NCBI GenBank assembly: GCA_934700615.1
Contig: CAKUXR010000023.1
Location: 1 to 48,481, forward strand
Reading direction: 5' to 3'
Origin: an uncultured Bacteroidales bacterium
Lineage (GTDB): Bacteria; Bacteroidota; Bacteroidia; Bacteroidales; UBA932
Length of the DNA: 48,481 bases
The translations under genes were made by a program, and so were the position numbers. A model generated the notes under the pieces. It was not told the origin of the DNA. It worked only from the letters and a program-made list of their open reading frames with translations, and made no database searches. Shown in pieces: positions 36,253 to 45,605 of the stretch; position 1 is the first letter of the stretch; each line of letters opens with the position of its first letter.

Positions 36253-38088
36253 ATGAAAGAATTCTGGCAGGTACTGGTAAAGTACGTTAAACCATACAAG
36301 GGATACCTCGGAGGCTCCATTGTACTCAACATCCTCTCCGCAATACTGAACATATTCTCGTTTTCGCTGATAATACCTATCCTTCAGATATTGTTCAAGA
36401 TGAACGATACCGTATATTCCTTCATTCCGTGGGATACGGCAGGGATGGGCATGAAAGATATTGTCATCAACAATGCCTACTACGGCATCACCCTGCTCAT
36501 CCAGACCAAGGGAGCGGCCATTACATTGTTCCTCCTCTGCCTCTGGCTCAGCATCATGACGCTTTTAAAGACAGCCTGCTACTTCGGTTCTTCCGCCATA
36601 ATGATTCCTATCCGCACAAGCGTGGTAAGGGACATGAGACGCGAACTCTACAATAAGATTCTCTCCCTCCCGCTCGGATTCTTCTCCGAAGAAAGGAAGG
36701 GCGACATCATCGCCAGGATGAGCGGTGATATCAATGAAGTGGAGAATTCCATCATGAGCACACTCGACATGCTGCTCAAGAACCCTATCCTCATCATTTT
36801 CTACATTGGTACTCTGATAGTTACCAGCTGGCAGCTCACGGTCTTCACCATCGTCGTAGCCCCGGTCCTCATCTGGCTCATGAGCGCACTCGGAAGGACT
36901 CTGAAAAAGAGATCGCTCCAGGCCCAGGCACTCTGGAGCGACACCATGTCACAGCTTGAGGAAACCCTCGGCGGCCTCCGCGTCATCAAGGCGTTCGTGG
37001 CTGAAGACAAGATGCAGGCAAGGTTCAACAATGTCACAGAAGCTGTCAAGAAGAAGACCGGCCGTGTGGCCACCAGACAGGCATTGGCACATCCTATGAG
37101 TGAATTCCTCGGTACAGTCCTCATCGCGATTGTCCTCGGATTCGGTGGAGTTATCATCCTCAGCGAAAAGGCATGGTTCGACGCTCCGACATTCATATTC
37201 TACATGGTCATCCTCTACAGCGTCATCAACCCGTTGAAAGACTTCGCGAAAGCAGGCTACAACATCCCGAAAGGTATGGCATCAATGGAGCGTATCGAGG
37301 CCATCCTCAATTCCGAGAGCACGGTCAAGGAAAAGGCTGACGCCAAACTTACGGACGGGTTCAATGACTCCATCACTTTCGAGCATGTGGATTTCTCCTA
37401 CGGTCCTGACAGAAAGATACTTGACGATATCAGCCTCACAGTGAAGAAAGGCAGCACAGTGGCCATTGTAGGTGAGTCCGGCGCAGGAAAATCAACGCTG
37501 GTTGACCTCATCCCACGATTCTATGATGTCACAGGAGGATGCATACGAATCGACGGGACGGATATCCGTGACCTCAAGATACATAGCCTCAGAAGTCTGA
37601 TGGGAAATGTGAACCAGGAACCTATCCTCTTCAATGACACCATCTTCAACAACATCGCGTTCGGAGTGGAGAATGCTACGATGGAAGACGTGGTAGCCGC
37701 GGCAAAGATTGCCAATGCACATGAGTTCATCATGGAGAAGGAAGAAGGCTACGACACCAATATCGGAGACCGCGGAATGAAGCTTTCAGGCGGACAAAGA
37801 CAGAGGCTCAGCATCGCCAGGGCCATTCTGAAGAACCCTCCGATCCTGATTCTCGACGAGGCTACGGCATCTCTTGACACGGAGTCCGAAAGACTCGTCC
37901 AGGAAGCTCTTGACAGGCTCATGTCCACAAGGACAACAATCGCAATCGCCCACAGGCTCTCGACAATCAAGAACTCAGATGAGATTATCGTGATGCATGA
38001 AGGCAAGATCGTAGAGAGAGGCAAGCACGAGGAACTCCTCGCGCTGAAAGGATATTACAAGAAACTGACTGATATGCAAAGTCTTTAA
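36253..38088 (+). CDS. MsbA-like ABC exporter (fused permease and ATPase)
   Basis: The 611-residue half-transporter has an N-terminal six-helix exporter domain (about 20-330, with helices at SIVLNILSAILNIF and ITLFLLCLWLSIMTLL). A C-terminal ATPase domain follows: Walker A GESGAGKST near 407, Q-loop NQEPILFND, signature LSGGQ near 511, Walker B ILILDEATASLD near 531 and H-loop AIAHRLST. It would work as a homodimer moving lipid or another hydrophobic substrate across the inner membrane; MsbA-type lipid A or phospholipid flipping is the usual family role. It is the first gene of a packed run (12-base gap, 4-base overlap, 14-base gap). Confidence 0.9.
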   Translation: MKEFWQVLVKYVKPYKGYLGGSIVLNILSAILNIFSFSLIIPILQILFKMNDTVYSFIPWDTAGMGMKDIVINNAYYGITLLIQTKGAAITLFLLCLWLSIMTLLKTACYFGSSAIMIPIRTSVVRDMRRELYNKILSLPLGFFSEERKGDIIARMSGDINEVENSIMSTLDMLLKNPILIIFYIGTLIVTSWQLTVFTIVVAPVLIWLMSALGRTLKKRSLQAQALWSDTMSQLEETLGGLRVIKAFVAEDKMQARFNNVTEAVKKKTGRVATRQALAHPMSEFLGTVLIAIVLGFGGVIILSEKAWFDAPTFIFYMVILYSVINPLKDFAKAGYNIPKGMASMERIEAILNSESTVKEKADAKLTDGFNDSITFEHVDFSYGPDRKILDDISLTVKKGSTVAIVGESGAGKSTLVDLIPRFYDVTGGCIRIDGTDIRDLKIHSLRSLMGNVNQEPILFNDTIFNNIAFGVENATMEDVVAAAKIANAHEFIMEKEEGYDTNIGDRGMKLSGGQRQRLSIARAILKNPPILILDEATASLDTESERLVQEALDRLMSTRTTIAIAHRLSTIKNSDEIIVMHEGKIVERGKHEELLALKGYYKKLTDMQSL

Positions 38089-38094
38089 GGAGGT
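38087..38094 (+). promoter_or_regulatory. Strong Shine-Dalgarno site before the VanZ-fusion gene
   Basis: AAGGAGGT lies 6 bases before the ATG at 38101 and overlaps the ABC gene's stop. Such a perfect site is rare in this phylum and supports the chosen start and translational coupling. Confidence 0.6.
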
Positions 38095-38100
38095 ATTCAA

Positions 38101-39168
38101 ATGGAATCCAAGAAACTTGTGCTCCCATTCGTAGAGGGACTTGACAACGCTGCAAGCCTTGAAGAGTTTTCATCAATGCTGTGCAACGCGACTGCCGCGA
38201 CAAAAGTGGCCACATTGAACTGGCCGGATGATTTTCCGTACTGCCCGGAATGTAACGTCAGGGCTGCGTGGTGCGATAAGGGTCTGGGCATTCTCTATAA
38301 TGTCAAAGGTCTGGACCTCAGGGCATTGGCAATGTCAGACAACGGTTCGGTATGGCAGGACAGCTGCTGCGAATTCTTCGTTTCCGACCCGTGCGACGGA
38401 ACGTACTACAATTTCGAGATGAACTGCATCGGGACCTTGCTCGTGTCGAAAAGAAAGAGCAGGGAAGACTGCGTCCATTATACCGCCGAAAAACTGAAGA
38501 AGGTCAAGAGATTCACCTCTCTTGAGCGCAAACAGGTGGAAATCAATGACAAGGAATTCAGTTGGAGCGTGGGAATGTTCATCCCGTTCAGCCTCATCGG
38601 CATTGACAAGCACCATATTCCTACTTCGCTGAAAGCGAATTTCTACAAATGCGGCGATCTCACTGCGCACACGCACTTCCTGAGCTGGTCTCCGATTGAC
38701 GCACCCAAGCCGGACTTCCACAGGCCGGACTTTTTCGGGACTCTGGAACTTGCGCCCAAGCCGGCACCATCATTCGCCAGGATTATCTTCCCGCTGATGT
38801 TCATCTGCTACATCTGCGCTGTGGGTTTCCTGTGTTTCGGACACTTCGAGGACATGCCTGACGTAGCGACGACAATCTTCGGCATTCCGACTGACAAGGT
38901 CGTGCACTTCTCAATGTTCTTCCCTTTCCCGCTTCTGGCATACGCGACATTCGGAAGGAAGACCAAAGGGAGATGGAACTCCATACTGTTCATACTCGCC
39001 ATATTCCTTGTCGGCTGCATCCTCGGAATCGCCACGGAACTCGGCCAGGGACTGACTGACTACAGAAGCTGTGACATCAATGATTTCAGGGCTGATTCCC
39101 TCGGAATGGCCCTCAGTTCCGTATGCGCACTAATTATCGACTCGATAAGACATTCATCAAAACGATGA
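38101..39168 (+). CDS. CBM9-like domain fused to a VanZ-like membrane domain
   Basis: The 355-residue protein has two parts. Residues about 30-215 resemble the carbohydrate-binding family 9-like domain of Bacteroidota (SVWQDSCCEFFVSDP, GTYYNFEMNCIGTLL, FSWSVGMFIPFSLIGI, HFLSWSPIDAPKPDFHRPDFFGTLEL). Residues about 220-350 form three to four membrane helices with the VanZ pattern: DKVVHFSMFFPFPLLAYA, then GIATELGQGLTDYRSCDINDFRADSLG. No signal peptide precedes the first domain, so its cellular side is unclear. VanZ-type proteins are linked to cell-wall antibiotic tolerance. It sits between the ABC exporter and a wall amidase, and its stop overlaps the next ATG by four bases. Confidence 0.8.
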   Translation: MESKKLVLPFVEGLDNAASLEEFSSMLCNATAATKVATLNWPDDFPYCPECNVRAAWCDKGLGILYNVKGLDLRALAMSDNGSVWQDSCCEFFVSDPCDGTYYNFEMNCIGTLLVSKRKSREDCVHYTAEKLKKVKRFTSLERKQVEINDKEFSWSVGMFIPFSLIGIDKHHIPTSLKANFYKCGDLTAHTHFLSWSPIDAPKPDFHRPDFFGTLELAPKPAPSFARIIFPLMFICYICAVGFLCFGHFEDMPDVATTIFGIPTDKVVHFSMFFPFPLLAYATFGRKTKGRWNSILFILAIFLVGCILGIATELGQGLTDYRSCDINDFRADSLGMALSSVCALIIDSIRHSSKR

Positions 39169-42100
39169 CTAGAAATATATTTACCACCCTTGTACTCTGT
39201 CTCTCTCTCGCAATGCCGATGAAGGGGCAGAGTCTTGTCCTTGCACAGTACAAGAACAGATGCGACACGCTTAAGACACTCATCCAACAAAGGACTTCCG
39301 TCCTCGCCAATATCCAGCTCAAATCCGTCGCCAGGAAAAACGGCAGTCTGGATTTCTATTTTTCATCGGGAATCGGCGACATTCCATGGAGAAAAGGCGA
39401 CATCGAATGGCTCAGGCATACATTGCATGAGATTTCACCTGAAGCCTACGCCCATTATAAGATAGGAACCATCTACTGCGGCAGTTCCAGACTTTCCGAC
39501 ATCGCATTTCCGGAAGCCGGAAATGACGGGCACCCTGCCGAACACAAGTGGAGATACAAGGATCCTGTCAATGAAAACGGGCCGTCAATCGTCAGGGAAG
39601 AATACGGTCAGACCTTCAGCAAGGGATTGACAGGAAGGAATATAGCTCTCTGGCAGAGTCACGGAAGATATTATGAGGAAGCAACTCGCAGATGGGAGTG
39701 GCAGAGGGCTCCTCTGATGACGACAGTAGAGGACATGTACACCCAGAGCTATGTCCTGCCTTTCCTCATTCCGATGCTGGAGAACGCCGGAGCCTATGTC
39801 ATGACTCCACGCGAACGCGACACCCAGAAATATGAGGTCATCACCGACAATGACCCTGCATTCACAACACCGAGGGAGGGTCTTCTCAGACGCAGAGGAA
39901 AATACAGCGAGGCTGGCAAATGGAGCGATGCCGGTGTCGGATTTGCTGACTACAAAGAAGTTTACAGCGGCAATGACAATCCTTTTGCCAATGGTACAGT
40001 CAGGAAGGCTTCATGTATAAAAGAGGTCGAAGGAAACGCATTCGCAAGCTGGACGCCAGACATCCCTGAGCGCGGAGAATATGCAGTCTATATATCATAC
40101 AAATCCCTTCCCAACAGTTCAGAATCAGCACATTACATCGTAAAGCATCTTGGAGGCACGACTGATTTCCTGGTAAACCAGAAGATGGGAGGCGGTACAT
40201 GGATTTATCTCGGGACCTTCGAATTCGCGGAAGGCACCGAGGGCAAAGTCATGCTGGACAACGGCACCAGAAAGGGTACCCAGTTTGTTCCTGGCTCAGT
40301 CATCACTGCCGATGCTGTCAAAATCGGCGGAGGCATGGGCAAAATCGCCCGAGGAAACAATGATATGTCCCCTGAGGAATACACCACGTCAGGCCTGCCT
40401 TCTTTCACGGAAGGAGCTCTGTACTGGATGCAGTGGGCCGGCATTGACACCACCGTCACAAGACGTTACAACAATGATTACACGAATGACTACGGCAACC
40501 GCGGCGCCTGGGTTTCAGACATGAGCGGCGGTTCCAGGGTGAATCCTAAAAAACCGGGCAAAGGCATTCCTATAGACATGTCATTCGCTTTCCATACAGA
40601 CGCGGGAACCACACCGAATGATTCTACAGTAGGTACTTTGGCGATTTACACCCTGATATCGGAAGGCAGCAGGAAGTATCCTGACGGTGAGGACCGCATT
40701 CTGGGCCGTCTTCTTGCCGACAATGTGCAGTCCCAGATCGTTTCCGATGTCCGCGCCCAGTATGATCCGAAATGGAGCAGACGTCAGCTTTCTGACAGGT
40801 CATACAGCGAAAGCCGCACCGGAGATGTTCCGGCACTGCTGCTGGAACTCCTTTCCCACCAGAACTTTGCGGACATGAAATACGGCCTTGACCCGGGATT
40901 CCGTTTCACGGTCAGCCGCGCGGTCTATAAAGGCATGCTCAAGTTCATGAGCAGCAGATACGGATACAAGTATGCAGTCCAGCCTCTGCCGGTAAGGTCA
41001 TTCGCGGCAATCCTGGATGGAGACACAGCGGAGCTCAGCTGGAAGGAAACCCCTGACACTCTGGAAACTACGGCAGTTTCAGAGGGCTTTATCCTCTATA
41101 CCAGGACAGATGACGGCGGATTTGACAACGGCGTCATCCTCGACAATGTCAGGAAGTCCGGCGACAGGTACTGCATCAATGTTCCCGTAAGAAAAGGACA
41201 TCTGTACGATTTCAAGGTCGTCGCTTTCAATGCCGGCGGACGCAGTTTCCCTTCCGAGGTCCTGAGTGTCGGCATCCCTGAAACAGAGAAAGGCAAGACT
41301 GTGCTCGTGGTCAACAACTTCGACCGCATCGCACCTCCTGCATGGTTCGACACCCCGACTTATGCAGGCTTCGATTCCCGACTCGACGGAGGTGTCGCAT
41401 ATAAAAAGGAAATCAATTTCATAGGTGAGATGTACCAATGCCGCAGAGAGCTTCAGTGGCTCGATGATGACAATCCCGGTTTCGGCGCATCCTACACCGA
41501 CCAGGCAGGTAAGCTCGTCAACGGAAACTCCTTCGACTACCCTTCCCGTCACGGGAAGGCGCTCATGGCAGCCGGCTACAGTTTCTGCTCTGCCAGCGCG
41601 GACGCCTTCGCAAGCTGCGGCCTGGACAGTTTCTGGGCCACCGACATCATCTGCGGCAAACAGATTTCCACCCCTGCGGGAACGGGAAAAGTCAATGCCG
41701 CGAGGTTCCAGGTCCTTCCTGAGCCGATGCGCAAGGCTATTTCCGCCTGCACTTCCAAAGGCGGAAACATCCTCATTTCCGGAGCCAATATCGGAACCGA
41801 CCTTTGTGACCATATCTATCCTACAGTGGCTGACAGCGCCTATAGAGTTGACTCCCAGAAGTTTGCCAAGGATGTTCTTGGCTACAAGTGGCTGACTAAT
41901 TATGCGTCCAGATCCGGCAAAGTTCAGAATCTTGGAAAAAGAAAGGAGACAATCTCTTTTTATCAGAAACAAAATGACTATATTTACCAAGTTGAGACGC
42001 CTGACGGACTGATGCCGGCTTCAGACAAAGCCTCCATCTTCCTGCGTTACACAGACACGGATATTCCGGCGGGAATCATCAACGAAGGCAAAGGATACAG

Positions 42101-42206
42101 GACAGTGAGCCTCGGTTTTCCGATTGAAACCATAACAGACATGTCGGAAATGGAATCATTGTTCCGTATGGCATTTGACTTCTTCTACGAAGGAGAGAGA
42201 AACTGA
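39165..42206 (+). CDS. Secreted golvesin-domain N-acetylmuramoyl-L-alanine amidase-like protein
   Basis: The 1013-residue protein starts at an ATG overlapping the preceding stop (ATGA) and has a signal peptide ending MKGQS. Its middle holds a golvesin/xanthan-lyase C-terminal-like beta domain (about 300-395, ASWTPDIPERGEYAVYISYK, HLGGTTDFLVNQ). This is followed by an amidase_3-like region (about 455-620: SFAFHTDAGTTPNDSTVGTL with the zinc His, GDVPALLLELLSHQNFAD with the zinc or catalytic Glu). A fibronectin type III-like module (about 625-715) and a C-terminal alpha/beta region with SGANIGTDL complete it. It likely cleaves peptide stems from peptidoglycan at the cell surface or periplasm. 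The upstream in-frame ATG at 39123 lies inside the previous gene and lacks a signal peptide. Confidence 0.82.
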   Translation: MTRNIFTTLVLCLSLAMPMKGQSLVLAQYKNRCDTLKTLIQQRTSVLANIQLKSVARKNGSLDFYFSSGIGDIPWRKGDIEWLRHTLHEISPEAYAHYKIGTIYCGSSRLSDIAFPEAGNDGHPAEHKWRYKDPVNENGPSIVREEYGQTFSKGLTGRNIALWQSHGRYYEEATRRWEWQRAPLMTTVEDMYTQSYVLPFLIPMLENAGAYVMTPRERDTQKYEVITDNDPAFTTPREGLLRRRGKYSEAGKWSDAGVGFADYKEVYSGNDNPFANGTVRKASCIKEVEGNAFASWTPDIPERGEYAVYISYKSLPNSSESAHYIVKHLGGTTDFLVNQKMGGGTWIYLGTFEFAEGTEGKVMLDNGTRKGTQFVPGSVITADAVKIGGGMGKIARGNNDMSPEEYTTSGLPSFTEGALYWMQWAGIDTTVTRRYNNDYTNDYGNRGAWVSDMSGGSRVNPKKPGKGIPIDMSFAFHTDAGTTPNDSTVGTLAIYTLISEGSRKYPDGEDRILGRLLADNVQSQIVSDVRAQYDPKWSRRQLSDRSYSESRTGDVPALLLELLSHQNFADMKYGLDPGFRFTVSRAVYKGMLKFMSSRYGYKYAVQPLPVRSFAAILDGDTAELSWKETPDTLETTAVSEGFILYTRTDDGGFDNGVILDNVRKSGDRYCINVPVRKGHLYDFKVVAFNAGGRSFPSEVLSVGIPETEKGKTVLVVNNFDRIAPPAWFDTPTYAGFDSRLDGGVAYKKEINFIGEMYQCRRELQWLDDDNPGFGASYTDQAGKLVNGNSFDYPSRHGKALMAAGYSFCSASADAFASCGLDSFWATDIICGKQISTPAGTGKVNAARFQVLPEPMRKAISACTSKGGNILISGANIGTDLCDHIYPTVADSAYRVDSQKFAKDVLGYKWLTNYASRSGKVQNLGKRKETISFYQKQNDYIYQVETPDGLMPASDKASIFLRYTDTDIPAGIINEGKGYRTVSLGFPIETITDMSEMESLFRMAFDFFYEGERN

Positions 42207-42220
42207 TAACCTTTATAATT

Positions 42221-43534
42221 ATGACTAATAGAGAAGCTGAAATCATTGGACTTGTCCATAAGGAGGTAAAGCCGGCTTTGGGGTGTACTGAGCCGGTTGC
42301 CGTAGCACTTGCAACTGCGCGCGCAATAGAAATCATGATGAGCAATGTCAATGGTTTCTCACCGGCTGAATCCTCTTTTAAAATCAATGTTGAAGTAAGC
42401 GGAAACATCCTGAAGAACGGTATGGGTGTCGGCATTCCTGGCACCGGTATGATTGGTCTCAGGGTTGCCGCCGCATTGGGAGCCGTCTGCGGAAAATCCG
42501 CATACGGGCTGGAAGTCCTGAAGGATCTCGACAAGGATTCCATATCGGCCGCCAAGAAAATGGTAGCAGAGGACGGGGTCTGCATAAGCATAGCCCATGA
42601 CTGCCCTAAACTGTATGTCAAGGCGATTATTGTCATTGACAATCACAAGGCTTGGGCTGTCATTGAAAATGAGCATGACAAATTTGTCGAGACCGGTTTC
42701 GACGACAAGACGGAGGTTCTGGCGAAAAGGGGTGAAAGTCAATGCGAGAGCGCGGATGACAAGGAGACTTTGGACTATCATCTCACCGTGAAGGAGATTT
42801 TCGAGTTTGCAAATACCGTTGATTTTCACGACATTGAGTTCATCCTGGATGACAGGAAACTGAACCTTGCACTTGCGGAGGAAGGTCTCAACGGCAATTA
42901 TGGTCTGAAGGTCGGAAAGACTATCCTGGCGTGCAAGGACGAGGTCTTCGGGGATGATTTCCTTTCTTACGCAATGGCATTGACAGCTGCCGCTTCGGAT
43001 GCCCGGATGGCAGGATGCACTTTGCCGGCCATGAGCAATTCAGGCAGCGGCAATCAGGGTATCACGGTAAGTATGCCTATCATCGCCTATGCACTCAAGC
43101 ACAATATTTCTGATGAGAAGCTTGCCAGGGCTCTGATTATGAGCAACCTTATTGCTATCCATATCAAGGGCTATCTCGGACGTCTTTCCGCGTTGTGCGG
43201 ATGCGTGGTGGCTTCTACGGGGTCTTCTTGCGGTCTTGTCTGGATCAAGGGAGGCGGTTATGAGGAGATTTGCTATGCCATCAAGAATATGATCGGCAAC
43301 ATTACGGGTATGGTCTGTGACGGTGCGAAGGTCGGCTGCGCGATGAAGGTGGCTTCAGGCGTCTCCAGTTCGATTCAGTCCGCTGTGCTGGCTCTCCAGG
43401 GAATTCATGCGTGCGAGACGGACGGTATCATTGACAAGGATATCGAGAAAACCATTGCGAATCTCGGCAGCATCGGTTCTACCGGTATGGAGCTCGCGGA
43501 TGAGTTGATTCAGAAGATTATGGTCTGCAAATAA
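42221..43534 (+). CDS. L-cysteine desulfidase family protein (CyuA/YhaM, UPF0597)
   Basis: The 437-residue cytosolic protein has the family opening VKPALGCTEPVAVALATARA (residues 16-35), CTLPAMSNSGSGNQGITVSMP and GCVVASTGSSCGLVWIKGGGYEE. The conserved cysteines (Cys22 and those in the later CGC…SSC block) fit the iron-sulfur site known in archaeal L-cysteine desulfidase. The reaction is L-cysteine to pyruvate, ammonia and sulfide; the fold is related to serine dehydratase. It follows the amidase gene by 14 bases, at the end of the operon, and palindromic element copy 3 starts right after its stop codon. Confidence 0.88.
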   Translation: MTNREAEIIGLVHKEVKPALGCTEPVAVALATARAIEIMMSNVNGFSPAESSFKINVEVSGNILKNGMGVGIPGTGMIGLRVAAALGAVCGKSAYGLEVLKDLDKDSISAAKKMVAEDGVCISIAHDCPKLYVKAIIVIDNHKAWAVIENEHDKFVETGFDDKTEVLAKRGESQCESADDKETLDYHLTVKEIFEFANTVDFHDIEFILDDRKLNLALAEEGLNGNYGLKVGKTILACKDEVFGDDFLSYAMALTAAASDARMAGCTLPAMSNSGSGNQGITVSMPIIAYALKHNISDEKLARALIMSNLIAIHIKGYLGRLSALCGCVVASTGSSCGLVWIKGGGYEEICYAIKNMIGNITGMVCDGAKVGCAMKVASGVSSSIQSAVLALQGIHACETDGIIDKDIEKTIANLGSIGSTGMELADELIQKIMVCK

Positions 43535-43693
43535 AGTAAGCATGAAAAAAGAAGTTGGTAAAGATTTGTGAAGGATTTTCGAGGATAGATTTCTTTTCGA
43601 AGATGGAGTGTACTGGACGTACACGACTGATGAGAAAAGGAATATAGACCGAAAAGACAAGCAAAGATTACCAAGTAATTTTTTAAGGATTAC
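43535..43693. repeat. Palindromic ~160-bp element, copy 3
   Basis: Very similar to copy 1, with the same orientation and apex. It starts AGTAAGCATGAAAAAAGAAG directly after the cysteine desulfidase stop and ends AAGGATTAC about 15 bases before the Stealth start. The inner stem pairs as in copy 1. Confidence 0.85.
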
Positions 43694-43708
43694 AAAACAT
43701 TGGAACAC

Positions 43709-44707
43709 ATGATGGATATTGATTTCGTTGTCACTTGGGTCGATATGGATGACCCTGAATGGAAGAAGAGTTTCCACAAAGCCAAAGGCACCATTGACAA
43801 TTCCCAAAATCAGTTTTCTGAGGCGCGTTTCAGGGATTACGGGTTCCTGAAGTATTGGTTCAGGGGCGTGGAGAAGTTTGCTCCGTGGGTGAGGAAGATT
43901 CATTTCGTCACTTGCGGGCAGAAGCCTGAGTGGCTGGACACGTCGAATCCCAAGCTCAATCTCGTGAATCATACCGACTATATTCCGGAGAAGTTCCTGC
44001 CTACGTTCAATTCGTCGATTATCGAGCTGTTCTTCAACAGGATTCCCGGAATCGCTGACAGGTTCGTTTATTTCAATGATGATTTTTATCTTACCAGTCC
44101 AACTCCGCCTACACGTTTCTTTGCTGAAAACGGCCTGCCTCAGGATATTGCGGCTTTCCGCTTCAATACTGGCATGAGCCTATGGTCGAAACTGCTGGAG
44201 AACAATATCCGTGTGATCAATGAGCATTTCAGCAAGAAAGATGTCCTGATCAGGGATCATGACAAGTGGTTCTGCAAAGAGTACGGTTCCAAGGCCAATG
44301 TCACACGACTTCTCAGATGGTACGGGAAGTTCATTACGCTCGTTGTTCCTCACAATGCTCAGCCTTATCTGAAGAGTACTTATGATGAGGTCTGGAAAAA
44401 TGTTGCACCGGAGTTGGAGGCCGTCTCTGTCCATCAGTTCCGCAATCCAGCCGATTACACTCAGGAGCTGTTCCGCACATGGCAGATCTGCGAGTCGAAT
44501 TTCGAGCCGTACAATACGTACAAGGACACGAAGATGTTCCCGCTGATGGTGAAGCCTAAGCAGGCGGTCAAGGCAATCCGGGAGCAGAAGTACAAGCTGG
44601 TCTGCATCAATGACAGTGTGCACATCCGCAATTACGATGAAGTGATGTCCAATCTGGAGGCCGCTTTCGACAGCATCCTTCCGGAGAAGTCTTCGTTCGA
44701 GTTGTAG
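43709..44707 (+). CDS. Stealth-family hexose-1-phosphate transferase
   Basis: The 332-residue protein has the Stealth conserved regions. CR1 is the DFVVTWVDMDDPEW start, and CR2 comprises FRDYGFLKYWFRGVEKFAPWVRKI through IIELFFNRIPGIADRFVYFNDDFYL. CR3 is VVPHNAQPYLKSTYDEVWK with VHQFRNPADYTQELFRTW, and a short CR4 region (KLVCINDSVHI) follows. Stealth proteins transfer sugar-phosphate units in capsule or surface polysaccharide synthesis. A TTG at 43700 would add three residues, but the ATG at 43709 is preferred. No other polysaccharide genes are nearby. A terminator lies 82 bases after the stop. Confidence 0.88.
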   Translation: MMDIDFVVTWVDMDDPEWKKSFHKAKGTIDNSQNQFSEARFRDYGFLKYWFRGVEKFAPWVRKIHFVTCGQKPEWLDTSNPKLNLVNHTDYIPEKFLPTFNSSIIELFFNRIPGIADRFVYFNDDFYLTSPTPPTRFFAENGLPQDIAAFRFNTGMSLWSKLLENNIRVINEHFSKKDVLIRDHDKWFCKEYGSKANVTRLLRWYGKFITLVVPHNAQPYLKSTYDEVWKNVAPELEAVSVHQFRNPADYTQELFRTWQICESNFEPYNTYKDTKMFPLMVKPKQAVKAIREQKYKLVCINDSVHIRNYDEVMSNLEAAFDSILPEKSSFEL

Positions 44708-44789
44708 GTGAACAATTTCTGAGGTAGGATTGATGACTGCCTGCCTGAGAACTGAATTGCTGATGCGAACAAGTAAATCAGATTATTCC

Positions 44790-44821
44790 GTCCGTAAAGA
44801 TCTTTCTTTGCGGACTTTTTT
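44790..44821 (+). terminator. Rho-independent terminator after the Stealth gene
   Basis: GTCCGTAAAG pairs with CTTTGCGGAC (one G-U type mismatch) around ATCTTT and is followed by TTTTTT. Confidence 0.85.
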
Positions 44822-44865
44822 ATGACATGTATGGCAGCCTGACATAGTCTGCTGACAGGTAAGCT

Positions 44866-44963
44866 TCGTCGGGGCCGCGCCCAGGAGGACCAGGCCCTCC
44901 CACTTCGTAGGCCCCTCCCTCTAGTGACGAGGGCGTCAAGTCCTCCTGGGCGCGGCCCGACGA
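44866..44963. repeat. Large GC-rich inverted repeat (hairpin I)
   Basis: The left arm 44866-44889 (begins TCGTCGGGGCCGCGCCCAGG) and right arm 44941-44963 (TCCTCCTGGGCGCGGCCCGA onward) are inverted complements except for one extra G. They enclose 51 GC-rich bases. It is much larger than the terminator beside it, and no U run follows. Confidence 0.7.
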
Positions 44964-44969
44964 TTTCAC

Positions 44970-45427
44970 GCTTTTTTGTTCGCTACCATACTACGGAAGG
45001 TAAGTTTCTACCAGTAACACACAGAATTACGGTTAGAGAAAAACGCTGTGTTCCGCGGTTCCGTACTTTTGTTGTGGAAGCATCTCTGGAGTTACGTCCG
45101 TTGTCGGGACGGTGCCACATTGATTTTTGCAACAGTTTGATTCTTAGGGAGTTATGAAATTCAGTGTGGATTAGTGGCCAAAAAATCTTCGGAAATCCAC
45201 GCTAAAAACAAACGACACCTGATTATCAATGTGTTACTGAAGGGGCCGTGGCATCGTCCCGCCTGCTGTAATTCGTCCTGGCCAGCTGATTGTGAATATT
45301 CCGCGGATAGACACGCGACTTGGCAATTCAGATATGTCTGTTGAAATGTCAATGCCATACAGGCGTGGCCAACTAAGGAAATCTATGACATGTCAGGAAT
45401 CATTTGCTGGTCACGATATCGTTTGCT
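44970..45427. other. Gene-free spacer
   Basis: I see no credible gene here. A possible promoter -7 motif TACTTTTG (45064-45071) precedes AGGGAGTT and an ATG at 45153 that opens only six codons. Minus-strand frames are short and have no family signal. The stretch may be the remains of a deleted gene between the two hairpins. Confidence 0.4.
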
Positions 45428-45586
45428 GTCAGGTGGCGCAGTACGGCGGAACTCACTCCGCTGCGCTCCGTTCGGCCCTCCTACCGTTTCCTGCGTCCTC
45501 GCTCCCGCGAGAACTTGTCTCCGGCAGGCACCTCCCACTTCCCGAGGCCGTGGGCTGGCCACGTCCGCCGTACCGCACCACCTGAC
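45428..45586. repeat. Large GC-rich inverted repeat (hairpin II)
   Basis: Arms at 45428-45450 (GTCAGGTGGCGCAGTACGGC…) and 45564-45586 are inverted complements with two mismatches. Weaker pairing extends outward (TCGT/ACGA). The 113-base interior is GC-rich and includes ACTCCGCTGCGCTCCGTTCG. Arm length matches hairpin I but the sequence differs. Confidence 0.65.
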
Positions 45587-45605
45587 GGACGACATGTCGA
45601 TGAAG

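Noticed and set aside
41079..41990. Long antisense open frames (also 28118-28915, 13145-13951, 9404-10120, 2256-2840)
   Set aside because: Each lies opposite a well-recognised gene, has no family similarity and reflects codon bias of the true gene.
44866..44963. Hairpin I as an integron attC site
   Set aside because: No core sites of the RYYYAAC/GTTRRRY type at the ends and no cassette-like genes or integrase in the window.
45153..45173. ATG with AGGGAG upstream opening six codons, as a leader peptide
   Set aside because: No downstream gene on that strand and no regulatory codon pattern; it may be a truncated gene start at most.
45161..45358. Minus-strand 65-residue frame in the gene-free spacer
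   Set aside because: No domain, signal or conserved context; composition is like non-coding DNA.
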